Assembly: GCF_036924645.1 (NCBI RefSeq)
Contig: NZ_JAZHRX010000001.1
Coordinates: forward strand, 4,615,501 to 4,679,500
Reading direction: 5' to 3'
Source: Bradyrhizobium sp. AZCC 2176
GTDB taxonomy: Bacteria > Pseudomonadota > Alphaproteobacteria > Rhizobiales > Xanthobacteraceae
DNA: 64,000 nucleotides
Shown here: in pieces, positions 50,853 to 60,135 of the stretch
Position numbering within the stretch: position 1 is the stretch's first letter
How the letters are laid out: each line of letters begins with the position of its first letter
Notes under the pieces: generated by a model
Databases searched by the model: none
Told to the model about the DNA's origin: nothing
The model's input: only the letters and a program-made list of their open reading frames with translations
Position numbers and translations under genes: made by a program

Positions 50853-51827
50853 ATGAATTTCACGCAGACTGCGCGCGGAATTATACGGACTATCGCGATC
50901 GTTATGTCGGTGGCGGTTCCGTTGGCGATCACGATTTCGGCGGCTGACGCCCGCGTCGGCGGTGGCGGCAGCTCCGGTTCGCGGGGATCGCGCACCTATT
51001 CGGCGCCTCCGAGCACCACCACCGCGCCGGGCACGGCGCAGCCCATGAACCGTACCTTCACCCAGCCGGGAACCCCTGGCGTGGGCGCGCCGGCGGCCGG
51101 CGCGGCCAACAAGGGCGGCTTCTTCAACCGGCCCGGCATGGGCATGCTCGGCGGTCTCGCCGCGGGCTTCCTCGGCGCCGGCCTGCTCGGCATGCTGTTC
51201 GGCGGTGGATTGTTCTCCGGCCTCGGCGGTCTGTCGTCGATCATCGGCCTGCTGCTGCAGATCGCCCTGATCGTGATCGTGGTGCGGCTGGCGATGTCGT
51301 GGTGGCAGCGCCGCCATACGCCGGCCTCCGCCTATGCCGGCGCGCCTGCTGCCGAAGGCCCTGGTGCCCAGACCAGCTTCCGCTCCGGCCTCGGTGGCTT
51401 TGGGCTGGGTTCGAGCCAGCCGCCGCTGGAAATCCAGCCGGCCGACTATGAAGCCTTCGAGCGGCTGCTTGGCGAGATCCAGGCCGCGTGGTCCAACGAG
51501 GACACAGCCAGACTGCATACGCTGGCGACGCCCGAGATGGTGTCCTACTTCTCCAAGGATCTGGAGGAGAACAAGGCCCGCAACGACGTCAACAAGGTGA
51601 CCGACGTCAAGCTGCTGCAGGGCGACCTTGCGGAAGCCTGGCGCGAAGGCGAAACCGATTACGCCAGCGTGGCGATGCGGTTCTCGCTGGTCGACAAGAC
51701 CCTGGAGCGCACCACCGGCCGTGTGATCGCGGGCAGCGACACGCCGATCGAAGCCACCGAGGTTTGGACCTTCGCCCGTCGGCGCGGCGCCGATTGGGAA
51801 CTCTCGGCGATCCAGCAGACGAGCTGA
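50853..51827 (+). CDS. Tim44-like domain membrane protein
   Basis: 324 aa. Signal or anchor (IIRTIAIVMSVAVPLAITIS), Gly/Ser/Pro-rich linker, a glycine-rich hydrophobic segment (LLGMLFGGGLFSGLGGLSSI) and a second helix, then a C-terminal Tim44-like domain: YEAFERLLGEIQAAWSNEDT, LATPEMVSYFSKDLEENKAR and a final VWTFARRRGADWELSAIQQT. Bacterial Tim44-like proteins are inner-membrane proteins without settled function. ATG 50853 follows GAGGAAAAAG. Confidence 0.85.
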   Translation: MNFTQTARGIIRTIAIVMSVAVPLAITISAADARVGGGGSSGSRGSRTYSAPPSTTTAPGTAQPMNRTFTQPGTPGVGAPAAGAANKGGFFNRPGMGMLGGLAAGFLGAGLLGMLFGGGLFSGLGGLSSIIGLLLQIALIVIVVRLAMSWWQRRHTPASAYAGAPAAEGPGAQTSFRSGLGGFGLGSSQPPLEIQPADYEAFERLLGEIQAAWSNEDTARLHTLATPEMVSYFSKDLEENKARNDVNKVTDVKLLQGDLAEAWREGETDYASVAMRFSLVDKTLERTTGRVIAGSDTPIEATEVWTFARRRGADWELSAIQQTS

Positions 51828-51847
51828 TCGCCACAACGTGACGAGGA

Positions 51848-51879
51848 AGGCGCTGCGGTTCGTTCCGCGGCGCCTTTTT
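51848..51879 (+). terminator. Rho-independent terminator after the Tim44-like gene
   Basis: Eleven-bp stem (51848-51858 with 51865-51875, one mismatch), 6-nt loop, then TTTTT. Confidence 0.88.
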
Positions 51880-51971
51880 CTTTGCCAGAATGCCCGTTTC
51901 ATTTCGTACCGGAATAACGGTCGCCGGGATGTGTTGATGCCAACGAACCAAAAACAACAGGGAGAAACCAG

Positions 51972-52652
51972 ATGAACAGCTTCGCCAGAATCATCTCGCC
52001 GGCATGCTTTGCGCTTGCCGCCATATCGGCTCTCGCCAGCGCGCCCGCGCAGGCGCAATCGGCCGATACCAGTTTCTTCCTGACCAGCAACGGCATCGGC
52101 AATGGCGGCAATCTCGGCGGGCTCGCCGGCGCCGACAATCACTGCCAGACATTGGCGCAGGCGGCTGGAGCGGGCGGCAAGACCTGGCGCGCCTACCTCT
52201 CGACGCAAGCCGCCGACGGTCAGCCTGCCGTCAATGCGCGCGATCGCATCGGCAAGGGACCGTGGAAGAATGCCAAGGGCGCGGTGGTCGCCAAGGACGT
52301 CGCCGAATTGCACGGTGCCAACGGCCTCACCAAGCAGAGCGCGCTCAGCGAGAAGGGCGAAGTCATCAATGGCCGCGGCGATACGCCCAACCGCCACGAC
52401 GTGCTGACGGGATCGCAGCCCGACGGGTCAGCGTTTGCGGCGGGCGAGGATCGCACCTGCAAGAACTGGACGAGCTCGACGCAGGGAGCCGCGATGGTCG
52501 GTCATTCCGATCGCATGGGGCTGCGCGACGACGACGCCTCGAAGTCCTGGAATTCCTCGCATCCCTCGCGCGGTCCGGACGGTGGCTGCTCGCAGGCCGA
52601 CCTGAAGAGCACCGGCGGTGACGGGCTGTTCTATTGCTTCGCGGCTAACTGA
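51972..52652 (+). CDS. secreted lectin-fold-like protein (DUF1554-like)
   Basis: 226 aa with a signal peptide ending SAPAQAQS. The mature start FFLTSNGIGNGGNLGGLAGA, then DNHCQTLAQAAG and TWRAYLSTQ resembles the DUF1554/C-type-lectin-like fold, and the conserved cysteines (DNHCQ, DRTCKNW, GGCSQ, FYCFA) would pair in the periplasm. Rhizobial genomes often label such proteins lectin. Ligand unknown. GGGAGAAACC precedes the ATG. Confidence 0.7.
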   Translation: MNSFARIISPACFALAAISALASAPAQAQSADTSFFLTSNGIGNGGNLGGLAGADNHCQTLAQAAGAGGKTWRAYLSTQAADGQPAVNARDRIGKGPWKNAKGAVVAKDVAELHGANGLTKQSALSEKGEVINGRGDTPNRHDVLTGSQPDGSAFAAGEDRTCKNWTSSTQGAAMVGHSDRMGLRDDDASKSWNSSHPSRGPDGGCSQADLKSTGGDGLFYCFAAN

Positions 52653-52667
52653 GTTCAGAGGCCGTCG

Positions 52668-53087
52668 CTAGGCGGCCTTTTTCTTTGCGCGCTTCTTTGT
52701 CGTTTTCCGGGGAATCTTGCGGGCGCTCTTCTTCGCCTTCTTCGCGGCCTTGCGCTTGGCGAGATGGGCGGCGACGGCTTTCGACGAGTGCCCGACGGCG
52801 GCGACGGCGGCCTTCAGCCTGGCGGGCGTGACCTTGAACTTCTTCGACCAGTAGCTGACTTCGTAGGGCTGGCTTACCGCGATCCGTGCCCGGTCGGTGG
52901 CCTTGTGTTTCTGCAGCTTGATATAGGCATCCACCTTGTTGGCGGAGTGTCCCACTTTCTTGACGGTGGCTTTCAGCCTGGCCGGCGTGATCTTGAATTT
53001 CTTCGACCAGTAGGCGACCTCGTAAGGCTCGCTCAACGCGATCAGCCCGCGATCGGCCCCGCCGCGCCTCTTCCTGTTGTCCGCCAT
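52668..53087 (-). CDS. tandem DUF3606 protein with Lys-rich tail
   Basis: 139 aa. Two copies of a roughly 50-residue DUF3606-like unit: YEVAYWSKKFKITPARLKAT then YEVSYWSKKFKVTPARLKAA, each ending in VGHS. The C-terminal 30 residues are almost all Lys, Arg and Ala, like a histone H1 tail. Single-unit DUF3606 proteins are common in rhizobia; the double form plus basic tail suggests nucleic-acid binding, which is inference. Start 53087 follows CAGGAG. Confidence 0.75.
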   Translation of the reverse strand: MADNRKRRGGADRGLIALSEPYEVAYWSKKFKITPARLKATVKKVGHSANKVDAYIKLQKHKATDRARIAVSQPYEVSYWSKKFKVTPARLKAAVAAVGHSSKAVAAHLAKRKAAKKAKKSARKIPRKTTKKRAKKKAA

Positions 53088-53273
53088 CCGCATTCTCCTG
53101 TCGTATTGAGAAAATCGACGCTTCAAACGGGAAGCAATCTAACACGCCCGCTTGCATCAGGACAGATTCGGACCTGTGGAGATCGGCGCGAGGCAGTCTA
53201 TGCCGCGTTTGGCGTGACGAACGAACCGCGAGATGATTTGTTATGTCAGTCAAACCGGCAGCGGAGGTCATCG

Positions 53274-53981
53274 ATGCGTTACGAGCTCTATTACTGGCCG
53301 AGCATTCAGGGCCGCGGCGAATACGTCCGTCTCGCGCTGGAGGAGGCGGGCGCCCGCTACGCCGACGTCGCGCGCCGTGGCAACGGCATGGCGGCGATGA
53401 CGCGCATGATGGAAACGCGGAGGGGAACGCCGCCCTTCGCGCCGCCGTTCCTCAAAGACGGAAAGCTCGTGATCGGGCAGACCGCCAACATCCTGCTCTA
53501 TCTCGGATCGCGGCACGGCCTGGCGCCGAAGGCGGAAGCCGGCAAACTCTGGGTGCATCAGTTGCAGCTCACGATCGCCGATCTGGTGCTGGAAGTGCAC
53601 GACACCCATCACCCGCTCGGTCCGTCGCTCTACTACGAGGAGCAGAAAGCACCGGCGAAGAAACGCACCGACGAGTTCTGGAAGGCGCGCGTGCCGAAAT
53701 ATCTCGGCTATTTCGAGGACCTGCTGGCGGCCAATGGCGGGACTTACGTCACCGGCCGCCGCCTGACCTACGTTGATCTCTCGCTATTCCAGATCGTGGA
53801 AGGTCTGCGCTACGCCTTTCCGAAGCGCATGAAGGCGTTCGAGAAGAAAATTCCCGGCCTCGTCGAACTACGCGACCGCGTTGCGACGCGGCCGAACATC
53901 AAGGCCTATCTGGCGAGCGACCGGCGGATTGCGTTCAACGAAGACGGGATTTTCCGGAGGTACAAGGTGCTGGATAGGTGA
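53274..53981 (+). CDS. glutathione S-transferase
   Basis: 235 aa: thioredoxin-like N-domain (MRYELYYWPSIQGRGEYVRL, then PPFLKDGKLVIGQTANILLY) with the cis-Pro region, and a helical C-domain (YVTGRRLTYVDLSLFQIVEG). GGAGG lies just upstream of ATG 53274; a much longer in-frame extension from 52764 is antisense to the DUF3606 gene and is rejected. Substrate unknown. Confidence 0.88.
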   Translation: MRYELYYWPSIQGRGEYVRLALEEAGARYADVARRGNGMAAMTRMMETRRGTPPFAPPFLKDGKLVIGQTANILLYLGSRHGLAPKAEAGKLWVHQLQLTIADLVLEVHDTHHPLGPSLYYEEQKAPAKKRTDEFWKARVPKYLGYFEDLLAANGGTYVTGRRLTYVDLSLFQIVEGLRYAFPKRMKAFEKKIPGLVELRDRVATRPNIKAYLASDRRIAFNEDGIFRRYKVLDR

Positions 53982-54012
53982 AGCTCGAACCGCGCTCTCT
54001 CAACCGTCGTGC

Positions 54013-54037
54013 CCGGGCTTGACCCGGGCAAGCCCGG
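54013..54037. repeat. palindromic intergenic repeat between GST and GFA genes
   Basis: CCGGGCTTG at 54013-54021 pairs with CAAGCCCGG at 54029-54037; flanking CGTCGTG/CATGACG extends it. It is a REP-like element between convergent genes and could also stop transcription. Confidence 0.7.
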
Positions 54038-54059
54038 CCATGACGAGCAGTGGTAGTCC

Positions 54060-54419
54060 CTACATGCTCCGCCCGTCCACCGGCGTCATCTTCAGCTTGG
54101 ACAGTTCGATGCCGTCGATGCAGCTCACATTGAGCGCCACCACGTCGCTGCCATCGGGCTTCTTGCCGCGCGCGAAGACGTCGACGCCGCAATCGACGCA
54201 GAGCTGGTGGTGGATCGCGTGCTTGTTGAAGAGATATTCCTTCAGGTTTTCCTCGCCGGCACGGAGCTGAAAGCTCTTCGGATCGAGGAACGTGAAATGC
54301 AGCCCCTTCTTGGTGCAGATCGAGCAGTTACAGTCGGTGACCATCGCGAGGTCGGTGGTGCATTCGAAGCGCACCTGGCCGCAATGGCAGCCGCCGGTGT
54401 AGGTCTTGCTATCGGGCAT
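54060..54419 (-). CDS. GFA-family (CENP-V/GFA domain) protein
   Basis: 119 aa with the zinc-binding cysteine pattern of the glutathione-dependent formaldehyde-activating family: GGCHCGQVRFEC, CNCSICTKKG and LCVDCGVDVFARG. Most family members have no proven link to formaldehyde, so only the fold is assigned. The start at 54419 opens MPDSKTYTGG. Confidence 0.9.
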   Translation of the reverse strand: MPDSKTYTGGCHCGQVRFECTTDLAMVTDCNCSICTKKGLHFTFLDPKSFQLRAGEENLKEYLFNKHAIHHQLCVDCGVDVFARGKKPDGSDVVALNVSCIDGIELSKLKMTPVDGRSM

Positions 54420-54441
54420 CCTGGTCCACCATTCTTGTCTT

Positions 54442-55116
54442 TCACCAAAGTCCGGGCACCAGACGATAGCGCACGCGCTCGGCGTAGTCAGCATAATCAG
54501 GCAGTCCTTCGAGCAGCGCGCGCTCCTCGATGCGGGCGCGAATGGCGAACAGGACGGCGAATACCGGCGCGAACGCCAAGCCCCACCACGATCCCAGGAG
54601 CAGCGGTATTCCAAGGAAGTACAGCATGACGCCGCTGTACATGGGATGACGGACGAAGGCGTAGGGCCCGCTCGAGATCACGCGTTGGTGGCGCGCGGCC
54701 TGCACCTTGACGACCGGCGCAGCGAACGAATTCTCGCGGAACACCCACATGATGAAGGCGATCGAGAGTAGATACATCGCAAGCCCGAGCACCTGCAGCA
54801 GCAGCGGAACGTCGGAGGCGTTCGCGCGCCGGTCGAGGCCGATCACAACGAGCCAGAGCAACAGCGCCAGCAAGAAGATCAGCATGAATATCTTGTCGGC
54901 GGCAGGCTGGTTGGCCTGAAATGTCGGCCGCATGCGCTCGGCGAGCAGCGCCGGATCGGTCTTGGCTAGCCACAATCCGCAGGCGGGACCAAGGATCGCG
55001 CTGACGATCAGCATCACCCACGCCGCCGGCCAGTCCAGCGAACCCGCCGCGGCGAACAGTAGCGCGCCCATGGCAATGACGACGATGGTGTTTTGCAGCA
55101 GAAGCTTTGCGATCAT
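54442..55116 (-). CDS. isoprenylcysteine methyltransferase-family membrane protein
   Basis: 224 aa with five or so membrane helices and the ICMT/phospholipid-methyltransferase C-terminal motif: RHQRVISSGPYAFVRHPMYS, then IEERALLEGLPDYADYAERV. Bacterial members probably methylate lipid substrates. Start uncertain: 55116 or an in-frame ATG at 55146. Twenty-two nt before the GFA gene, same strand. Confidence 0.85.
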   Translation of the reverse strand: MIAKLLLQNTIVVIAMGALLFAAAGSLDWPAAWVMLIVSAILGPACGLWLAKTDPALLAERMRPTFQANQPAADKIFMLIFLLALLLWLVVIGLDRRANASDVPLLLQVLGLAMYLLSIAFIMWVFRENSFAAPVVKVQAARHQRVISSGPYAFVRHPMYSGVMLYFLGIPLLLGSWWGLAFAPVFAVLFAIRARIEERALLEGLPDYADYAERVRYRLVPGLW

Positions 55117-55207
55117 GCCCGGGGTTCCATTCGCCCGTGACAGCATGATCGCGTGATTTTCCGGCAAACTTGCGGCGTTGGTTTCGCCCTGGCCGGAACG
55201 TGAACCG

Positions 55208-55393
55208 TTACGCCAGTTGGTCGACCCGCGTTCCCTGACCCGGCGGCAGGGGGGCGACCAGCGTCGGCCGCGGCGTGCGGGTGCCGTCGGCGGCAGCGCC
55301 GTTCTGAACGTCGGGGGTCTTGTCGGGAGCCTTGAACACGGGGACTTCAGGCGGTTTGACCACCACCGTTGGGGCGACAGCAGAGACACTCAT
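55208..55393 (-). CDS. small Pro-rich hypothetical protein
   Basis: 61 aa: MSVSAVAPTVVVKPPEVPVF, then KAPDKTPDVQNG and PRPTLVAPLPPGQGTRVDQL. Probably disordered; AAGGA precedes the start. No known family; an ORF of this composition could be spurious. Confidence 0.45.
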   Translation of the reverse strand: MSVSAVAPTVVVKPPEVPVFKAPDKTPDVQNGAAADGTRTPRPTLVAPLPPGQGTRVDQLA

Positions 55394-55549
55394 CGGAAGC
55401 ATCCTTTTGGTTGCCTCCGACACTGGCTAGGTTGAAACGAACGATTGGTGAATCCGAGGCGTTATTCGCGCTTCCCCGCCGTCAATCCCAGCCAATGGTG
55501 AACGGGCGGCTCGCGAAATCGTTAGAATGCGACGGATCGGGAGCTGGAC

Positions 55550-56026
55550 CTACTCGTCCTTGCCACGCGTCACCACGATCGAGGCCTCGGTCTTGGTGCG
55601 CGTGCATTCCATGTTGAGCCGGCGGAAGCGCATGGAGACCTTGTCGCCGCGGAGTAAGCCCATGCGCTTGATGCAGCGCGAGGACCCGGTCGCAACGTCG
55701 GGCTTCGGAATCGTGAAGATGATGGCGCCGGCCGAGGCGATCAGTTCGAAGAATTGCGACTTCGGCTTGCGGTCCGCCTTGGCGTAGAGCTCGTTGGAAT
55801 AATTGCGGCCGCGGCAGCCGAGCGACAGCTCTTTCGCCGCCGGATGCGTCAGATAGATCATGTTGCCGGTATTGACGCTGATCTTGAGGCCGTCGATCTG
55901 GTTCTTCAATTCCTTGGCGATATCGTCGCAGCGGTCCGCCTGCGCCGGCGATGCGCCGACCACAGCCACCAGCGCCAGCGTGGCGGCAAGCAAGGTCGGT
56001 CGGCGAAATTGTGGTCCCAAAGCCAT
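55550..56026 (-). CDS. exported hypothetical protein
   Basis: 158 aa: signal peptide (LLAATLALVAVVGASPAQA), then DRCDDIAKELKNQIDGLKIS and LSLGCRGRNYSNELYAKADR, with four cysteines (DRCDD, LGCRG, SRCIK, MECTR) able to form two disulfides. The C-terminal half has RLNMECTRTKTEASIVVTRG. Family not recognised. Likely periplasmic. Confidence 0.75.
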   Translation of the reverse strand: MALGPQFRRPTLLAATLALVAVVGASPAQADRCDDIAKELKNQIDGLKISVNTGNMIYLTHPAAKELSLGCRGRNYSNELYAKADRKPKSQFFELIASAGAIIFTIPKPDVATGSSRCIKRMGLLRGDKVSMRFRRLNMECTRTKTEASIVVTRGKDE

Positions 56027-56103
56027 GGTGAATGCCCCTTTGCGCCATTGAACCCCGCGCGCGGATTTCCTGCAAGGGTCGCGCGCGGAAGTCAACTTGC
56101 TTG

Positions 56104-56634
56104 TCAGAAACCGTAGAGGAAGATGCCGATCCCGAAGGCGATCACGGCGAACACGCTGTACAGCGTGGGAATACTGACCAGCACGGTAGCAAGCCCGAGC
56201 CGCTCGCTGCGTGCGGAAAGTGCGATGGCGCAGGCGGCCATCAGCGGGAATGCGATGATCCGGACCGGCGTCTCGAAGGCGGAGACTCCACGGAAATCGA
56301 ACCCGTGCCGCACCACCGAGGGCATGAAGTTCAGCCACGTCATGAGCACGAGCGCGCCAAGCGCCATGATCGCGTAACGCAGCCGGCCGACGGTGGCGAA
56401 CGCCAGCGCTGCCAGCGCCAGCAACGGGTGGCTTGCGATATACGTCTTGATGATCGCGCCGCCGACACCGGGGCCGGGAATTTTCGACATATCGTCGAAC
56501 AGGATCGGCGCATGCGAAAGCCCGTCGAAGGCTTCGATGGCGGCAATGATGATCAGAAGCAGATAAAGCCCGAGCAGCCGCGGGGGACGGACCGGGGCAG
56601 GGGCTGCATCAGGCAATGTGGTGGCGGAGCTCAT
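56104..56634 (-). CDS. hypothetical multi-pass membrane protein
   Basis: 176 aa with about five membrane helices (LLGLYLLLIIIAAIEAFDGL; HPLLALAALAFATVGRLRYA; YAIMALGALVLMTWLNFMPS; IIAFPLMAACAIALSA; VLVSIPTLYSVFAVIAFGIG). No motif I can assign. Start 56634 lacks a strong ribosome binding site. Confidence 0.65.
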   Translation of the reverse strand: MSSATTLPDAAPAPVRPPRLLGLYLLLIIIAAIEAFDGLSHAPILFDDMSKIPGPGVGGAIIKTYIASHPLLALAALAFATVGRLRYAIMALGALVLMTWLNFMPSVVRHGFDFRGVSAFETPVRIIAFPLMAACAIALSARSERLGLATVLVSIPTLYSVFAVIAFGIGIFLYGF

Positions 56635-56884
56635 TACAATCGCAATCGGTGGGGGATCATTGGAAATCTCCGGTTTGTCTGTAGAGCGCCCGGAACGGTT
56701 CAACGGCGATTGGGGGCCGCACCCGCTGCTTGTCAGCGAGGGGTAACAGCTAGGGCGATGCGGAATCCGCCGGTCTGGAAGCTCCGCAAAACCTTCCCTT
56801 TATCCAAAAAGTGCTTAGAACGGCTCTATCGCCGGCCCGAAGTCCCCCTGGACGTCTCCGGCCTTTCGAACAGACGAGCCAGCC

Positions 56885-58537
56885 ATGAACGCCCCGACCG
56901 CTTTCCCCGACCAGAAGCCTGTTCCGCCCTACAAGCACACGCCGCTGTTTCCGCTGGGGGCGGACACCACGCCCTACAAGAAGATCACGACTGAGGGCGT
57001 GCGGGTCGAGAAGGTCTTGGGTAAGGACATGCTCGTCGTGTCGCGCGAGGCGCTGCGGGCGCTGTCGGAGGCCGCCTTTGGTGACATCAATCATTACCTG
57101 CGGCCGGGCCACCTGAAGCAATTGCGCGCGATCCTGGAAGACAAGGAAGCCAGCGACAACGACAAGTTCGTCGCCTTCGACTTCCTGAAGAACGCCAACA
57201 TCGCCGCCGGCGGCGTGCTGCCGATGTGCCAGGATACCGGCACCGCGATCATCATGGGCAAGAAGGGCTGCAACGTCATAACCGACGGCGACGACGAGGC
57301 CGCGCTGTCGGAAGGCGCGCGCGACGCCTATCTGCGCCGCAATCTGCGCTATTCGCAGGTGGCGCCATTGTCGATGTATGAGGAGAAGAACACCGCCAAC
57401 AACATGCCGGCGCAGTGCGAGATCTACGCCGAGGGTGATGACGCCTACAAGTTCATGTTCATGGCCAAGGGCGGCGGTTCCGCCAACAAGAGCTTTCTGT
57501 TCCAGGCGACGCCGTCGGTGCTGACCAGGGATCGCCTGCTGGCGTTCCTGAAGGAGAAGGTGCTGACGCTTGGCACCGCGGCGTGCCCGCCGTACCACCT
57601 TGCCATCGTGATCGGCGGCACTTCCGCCGAGCTCTGCATGAAGACGGTGAAGCTTGCATCCGCGCGCTATCTCGATGCGCTGCCGACCCATGGCTCGGCC
57701 GACGGCAACGCGTTCCGCGATCTGGAGATGGAGCAAGAGATTCTGAAGATGACGCAGTCGCTCGGCGTCGGCGCGCAGTTCGGCGGCAAGTATTTCTGCC
57801 ACGACGTGCGCGTGATCCGGATGCCGCGGCATGGCGCGTCGCTGCCGATCGGGCTCGGCGTGTCCTGCTCGGCGGACCGCCAGGTGCTCGGCAAGATCAC
57901 CAGGGACGGCGTCTATCTCGAGGAGCTCGAGCACAATCCGGCGCAGTATCTGCCGGCGGTCGAACAGTCGCTCGGCGGCGAGGTCGTGAAGATTGATCTC
58001 AACAAGCCGATGAAGGAGATTTTGGCGACGCTGTCGCAATATCCGATCAAGACCCGCGTCTCGATGACCGGCACCATGATCGTGGCGCGCGATTCCGCCC
58101 ACGCCAAGCTGCGCGAGCGGCTGGAGAAGGGCGAGCCGCTGCCGGATTACTTCAAGAACCATCCGGTGTACTACGCCGGTCCCGCCAAGACGCCCGACGG
58201 CTACGCCTCCGGCGCGTTCGGCCCGACCACGGCGGGGCGGATGGATTCCTTCGTCGACCAATTCCAGGCGGCAGGCGGATCGATGGTGATGGTAGCCAAG
58301 GGCAACCGCGCGGTCGCGGTGCGCGAGGCCTGCAAGAAGCACGGCGGCTTCTATCTCGGCTCGATCGGCGGCGCGGCAGCAAATCTCGCCGAGCACTGCA
58401 TCAAGAAGGTCGAGGTCGTCGAATATCCCGAACTCGGCATGGAAGCGATCTGGCGCATCGAGGTGGTGGATTTCCCGGCCTTCATCATCATCGACGACAA
58501 GGGCAACGACTTCTTCAAGGAATTGAATCTGGGGTAA
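56885..58537 (+). CDS. fumA: fumarate hydratase class I (Fe-S)
   Basis: Class I fumarase converts fumarate and malate in the TCA cycle using a [4Fe-4S] cluster. 550 aa, family length. Cluster cysteine C115 in [20 protein letters not shown], further ones in [11 protein letters not shown] and the [15 protein letters not shown] regions; the C-terminal swivel domain has [15 protein letters not shown] and [17 protein letters not shown]. No class II fumarase here. Confidence 0.95.
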   Translation: MNAPTAFPDQKPVPPYKHTPLFPLGADTTPYKKITTEGVRVEKVLGKDMLVVSREALRALSEAAFGDINHYLRPGHLKQLRAILEDKEASDNDKFVAFDFLKNANIAAGGVLPMCQDTGTAIIMGKKGCNVITDGDDEAALSEGARDAYLRRNLRYSQVAPLSMYEEKNTANNMPAQCEIYAEGDDAYKFMFMAKGGGSANKSFLFQATPSVLTRDRLLAFLKEKVLTLGTAACPPYHLAIVIGGTSAELCMKTVKLASARYLDALPTHGSADGNAFRDLEMEQEILKMTQSLGVGAQFGGKYFCHDVRVIRMPRHGASLPIGLGVSCSADRQVLGKITRDGVYLEELEHNPAQYLPAVEQSLGGEVVKIDLNKPMKEILATLSQYPIKTRVSMTGTMIVARDSAHAKLRERLEKGEPLPDYFKNHPVYYAGPAKTPDGYASGAFGPTTAGRMDSFVDQFQAAGGSMVMVAKGNRAVAVREACKKHGGFYLGSIGGAAANLAEHCIKKVEVVEYPELGMEAIWRIEVVDFPAFIIIDDKGNDFFKELNLG

Positions 58538-58575
58538 CCTGTTCGCGTTCGGCGTGAAATGTGAGCGAGGACGCG

Positions 58576-59019
58576 ATGATCGAGTGGTTCGACGACCTGA
58601 AGATCGGGATGCGCTTCAAGAGTGAGGCGGCGACGGTGTCGAAGGAGGACATCATCCGCTTCGCCAAAGAGTACGATCCGCAGCCGTTTCATCTCGATGA
58701 GGAGGCGGCCAAGAAGTCCATTCTCGGGGGGCTCGCCGCTTCCGGATGGCAGACGGCGGCGATCGCCATGCGGCTCGCCGCGAGCGCGCGCCCGTTCGGG
58801 CCGCATCCGCTGTTCGGCGCCGGCGTCGACGATCTGCGCTGGCTGAAGCCGGTGCGGCCCGGCGACACTATTTTTCTCGAAGGGGAGGTGGTGGAATTGG
58901 CGGCGTCGCGCACGAAGCCGCAAGGCATCGCCCGGGTCAAGTGGACCGCCTACAACCAGCATGGCGAAGCGGTCTATACCTTCAATCCGATTGCAATCGT
59001 GCCCAGCCGGCCGAAGTGA
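58576..59019 (+). CDS. MaoC-family dehydratase
   Basis: 147 aa hot-dog fold protein: MIEWFDDLKIGMRFKSEAAT, then FAKEYDPQPFHLDEEAAKKS with the D-x4-H catalytic pair of R-specific enoyl-CoA hydratases, and LRWLKPVRPGDTIFLEGEVV. GAGGA lies 5 nt before ATG 58576; GTG 58561 would give five more residues. The stop overlaps the next gene by GTGA. Confidence 0.88.
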   Translation: MIEWFDDLKIGMRFKSEAATVSKEDIIRFAKEYDPQPFHLDEEAAKKSILGGLAASGWQTAAIAMRLAASARPFGPHPLFGAGVDDLRWLKPVRPGDTIFLEGEVVELAASRTKPQGIARVKWTAYNQHGEAVYTFNPIAIVPSRPK

Positions 59020-59702
59020 GCAAGAGGTCGGGCTGCAGGGCGCTTGGCCTCGACGGGTTCAGCAAAGGCTGGGTCGCCGTTCTCCTCGACGGTGACGTGC
59101 AGGAAATCTCTTTTCATCGCGACATCACGGACGCGCTGTCGCGTTCTTGCGACAGAGCGGGGATCGATATCCCGATCGGGATGAGCGATCACGGCGAACG
59201 CTACTGCGACCTGCTGGCTCGCGCAAAATTGCGGCCGCACGCGTCGCGCATCTTTGCCGGCGCTCGCCGCTGGCTGTGGTCGGAGTTCAGCGATCCCAAT
59301 GATGCCAACCGGGAGGCGCAGCGGCGCGGGCAGAAGCGGGTGTCCCGCCAGCTCTGGCATCTGGGTGCGAAGATCATGGAGGTCGACGCGTTCGTGCGCG
59401 CGGATCCATCTCGCGATATTCGCGAGGTGCATCCCGAACTGGTGTTTCTGCGATTGAACGACAACGAGCCCTTGCCGTCGAAGAAATCCGCCGGGGGAGT
59501 TGCGCTGCGCCGCGCGCTGCTCAAGCAATCAGGCTTTCGGCAGATCGATCGCTGGCTGACCGATGAACGTAGCGGTGCAAAGCCTGACGATGTGCTGGAT
59601 GCCTGCGCGGTTGCGATTGCGGCCCGCGAGCCTGCGGGCAGCGTCCCCGAGGGGGCGCCGCCCGTTGATGCGCACGGCTTGCCGATGCGGATCTGGTTTT
59701 AG
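59016..59702 (+). CDS. DUF429 family protein
   Basis: 228 aa from a GTG overlapping the maoC-like stop. CRALGLDGFSKGWVAVLLDG is the DUF429 N-terminal signature; GIDIPIGMSDHGERYCD, FAGARRWLW and EVHPELVFLRLNDNEPLPSK follow, as does a C-terminal DDVLDACAVAIAA segment typical of RNase-H-like folds. DUF429 is thought to be nuclease-like, not proven. No ATG start is available in frame near here. Confidence 0.8.
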   Translation: MSKRSGCRALGLDGFSKGWVAVLLDGDVQEISFHRDITDALSRSCDRAGIDIPIGMSDHGERYCDLLARAKLRPHASRIFAGARRWLWSEFSDPNDANREAQRRGQKRVSRQLWHLGAKIMEVDAFVRADPSRDIREVHPELVFLRLNDNEPLPSKKSAGGVALRRALLKQSGFRQIDRWLTDERSGAKPDDVLDACAVAIAAREPAGSVPEGAPPVDAHGLPMRIWF

Positions 59703-59709
59703 GGAGAAC

Positions 59710-60006
59710 CTACGCCCGCGCCCCCGTGAACGGGAAGCTGCCCATCGGGCCGATGCCCATTTCGCCGGACATGCTGTCGCCGGAAACCTTGCCGGTGAAG
59801 GCAAGCGTCAGCGGCATCGGGTTGGTGATGGAGATCTTCCAGGCGACGTCGTCGCCGTTCACGGTGCCGTCAAAAATTTCGCCGGAATTGCCGTCGGCGC
59901 CCTGCGTGCCGGTCAGCGTACCATCCGCGCTCGTCAACGACAGCGTCGCCTTGCGCTCACCCATCGGCGTGCTCATGGTGATGTTCCAGTTTCCGTCCAC
60001 GGCCAT
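59710..60006 (-). CDS. small beta-rich hypothetical protein
   Basis: 98 aa: MAVDGNWNITMSTPMGERKA, then GTLTGTQGADGNSGEIFDGT, VNGDDVAWKISITNPMPLTL and FTGKVSGDSMSGEM. Repeating short strands suggest a lipocalin-like or beta-clamp fold. CGGGGAGA precedes the start at 60006. Convergent with the DUF429 gene. Function unknown. Confidence 0.75.
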   Translation of the reverse strand: MAVDGNWNITMSTPMGERKATLSLTSADGTLTGTQGADGNSGEIFDGTVNGDDVAWKISITNPMPLTLAFTGKVSGDSMSGEMGIGPMGSFPFTGARA

Positions 60007-60135
60007 CTTTGTCTCCCCGACATTTCTCCGGCAAACCGGAATGGCTTGCGAGATCCGCTCAACTCGATCGGCGGTATAGCCTATCTCGCCATACAAGCCC
60101 AACCGCCTCAAGCGTCCTTTTTGACGCGTATTTCT

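Noticed and set aside
52764..53273. 170-residue N-terminal extension of the GST
   Set aside because: It runs antisense through the DUF3606 gene, and a good ribosome binding site precedes ATG 53274.
56750..58396. 548-aa open frame antisense to fumarase
   Set aside because: Shadow of the fumarase gene; no recognisable motif.
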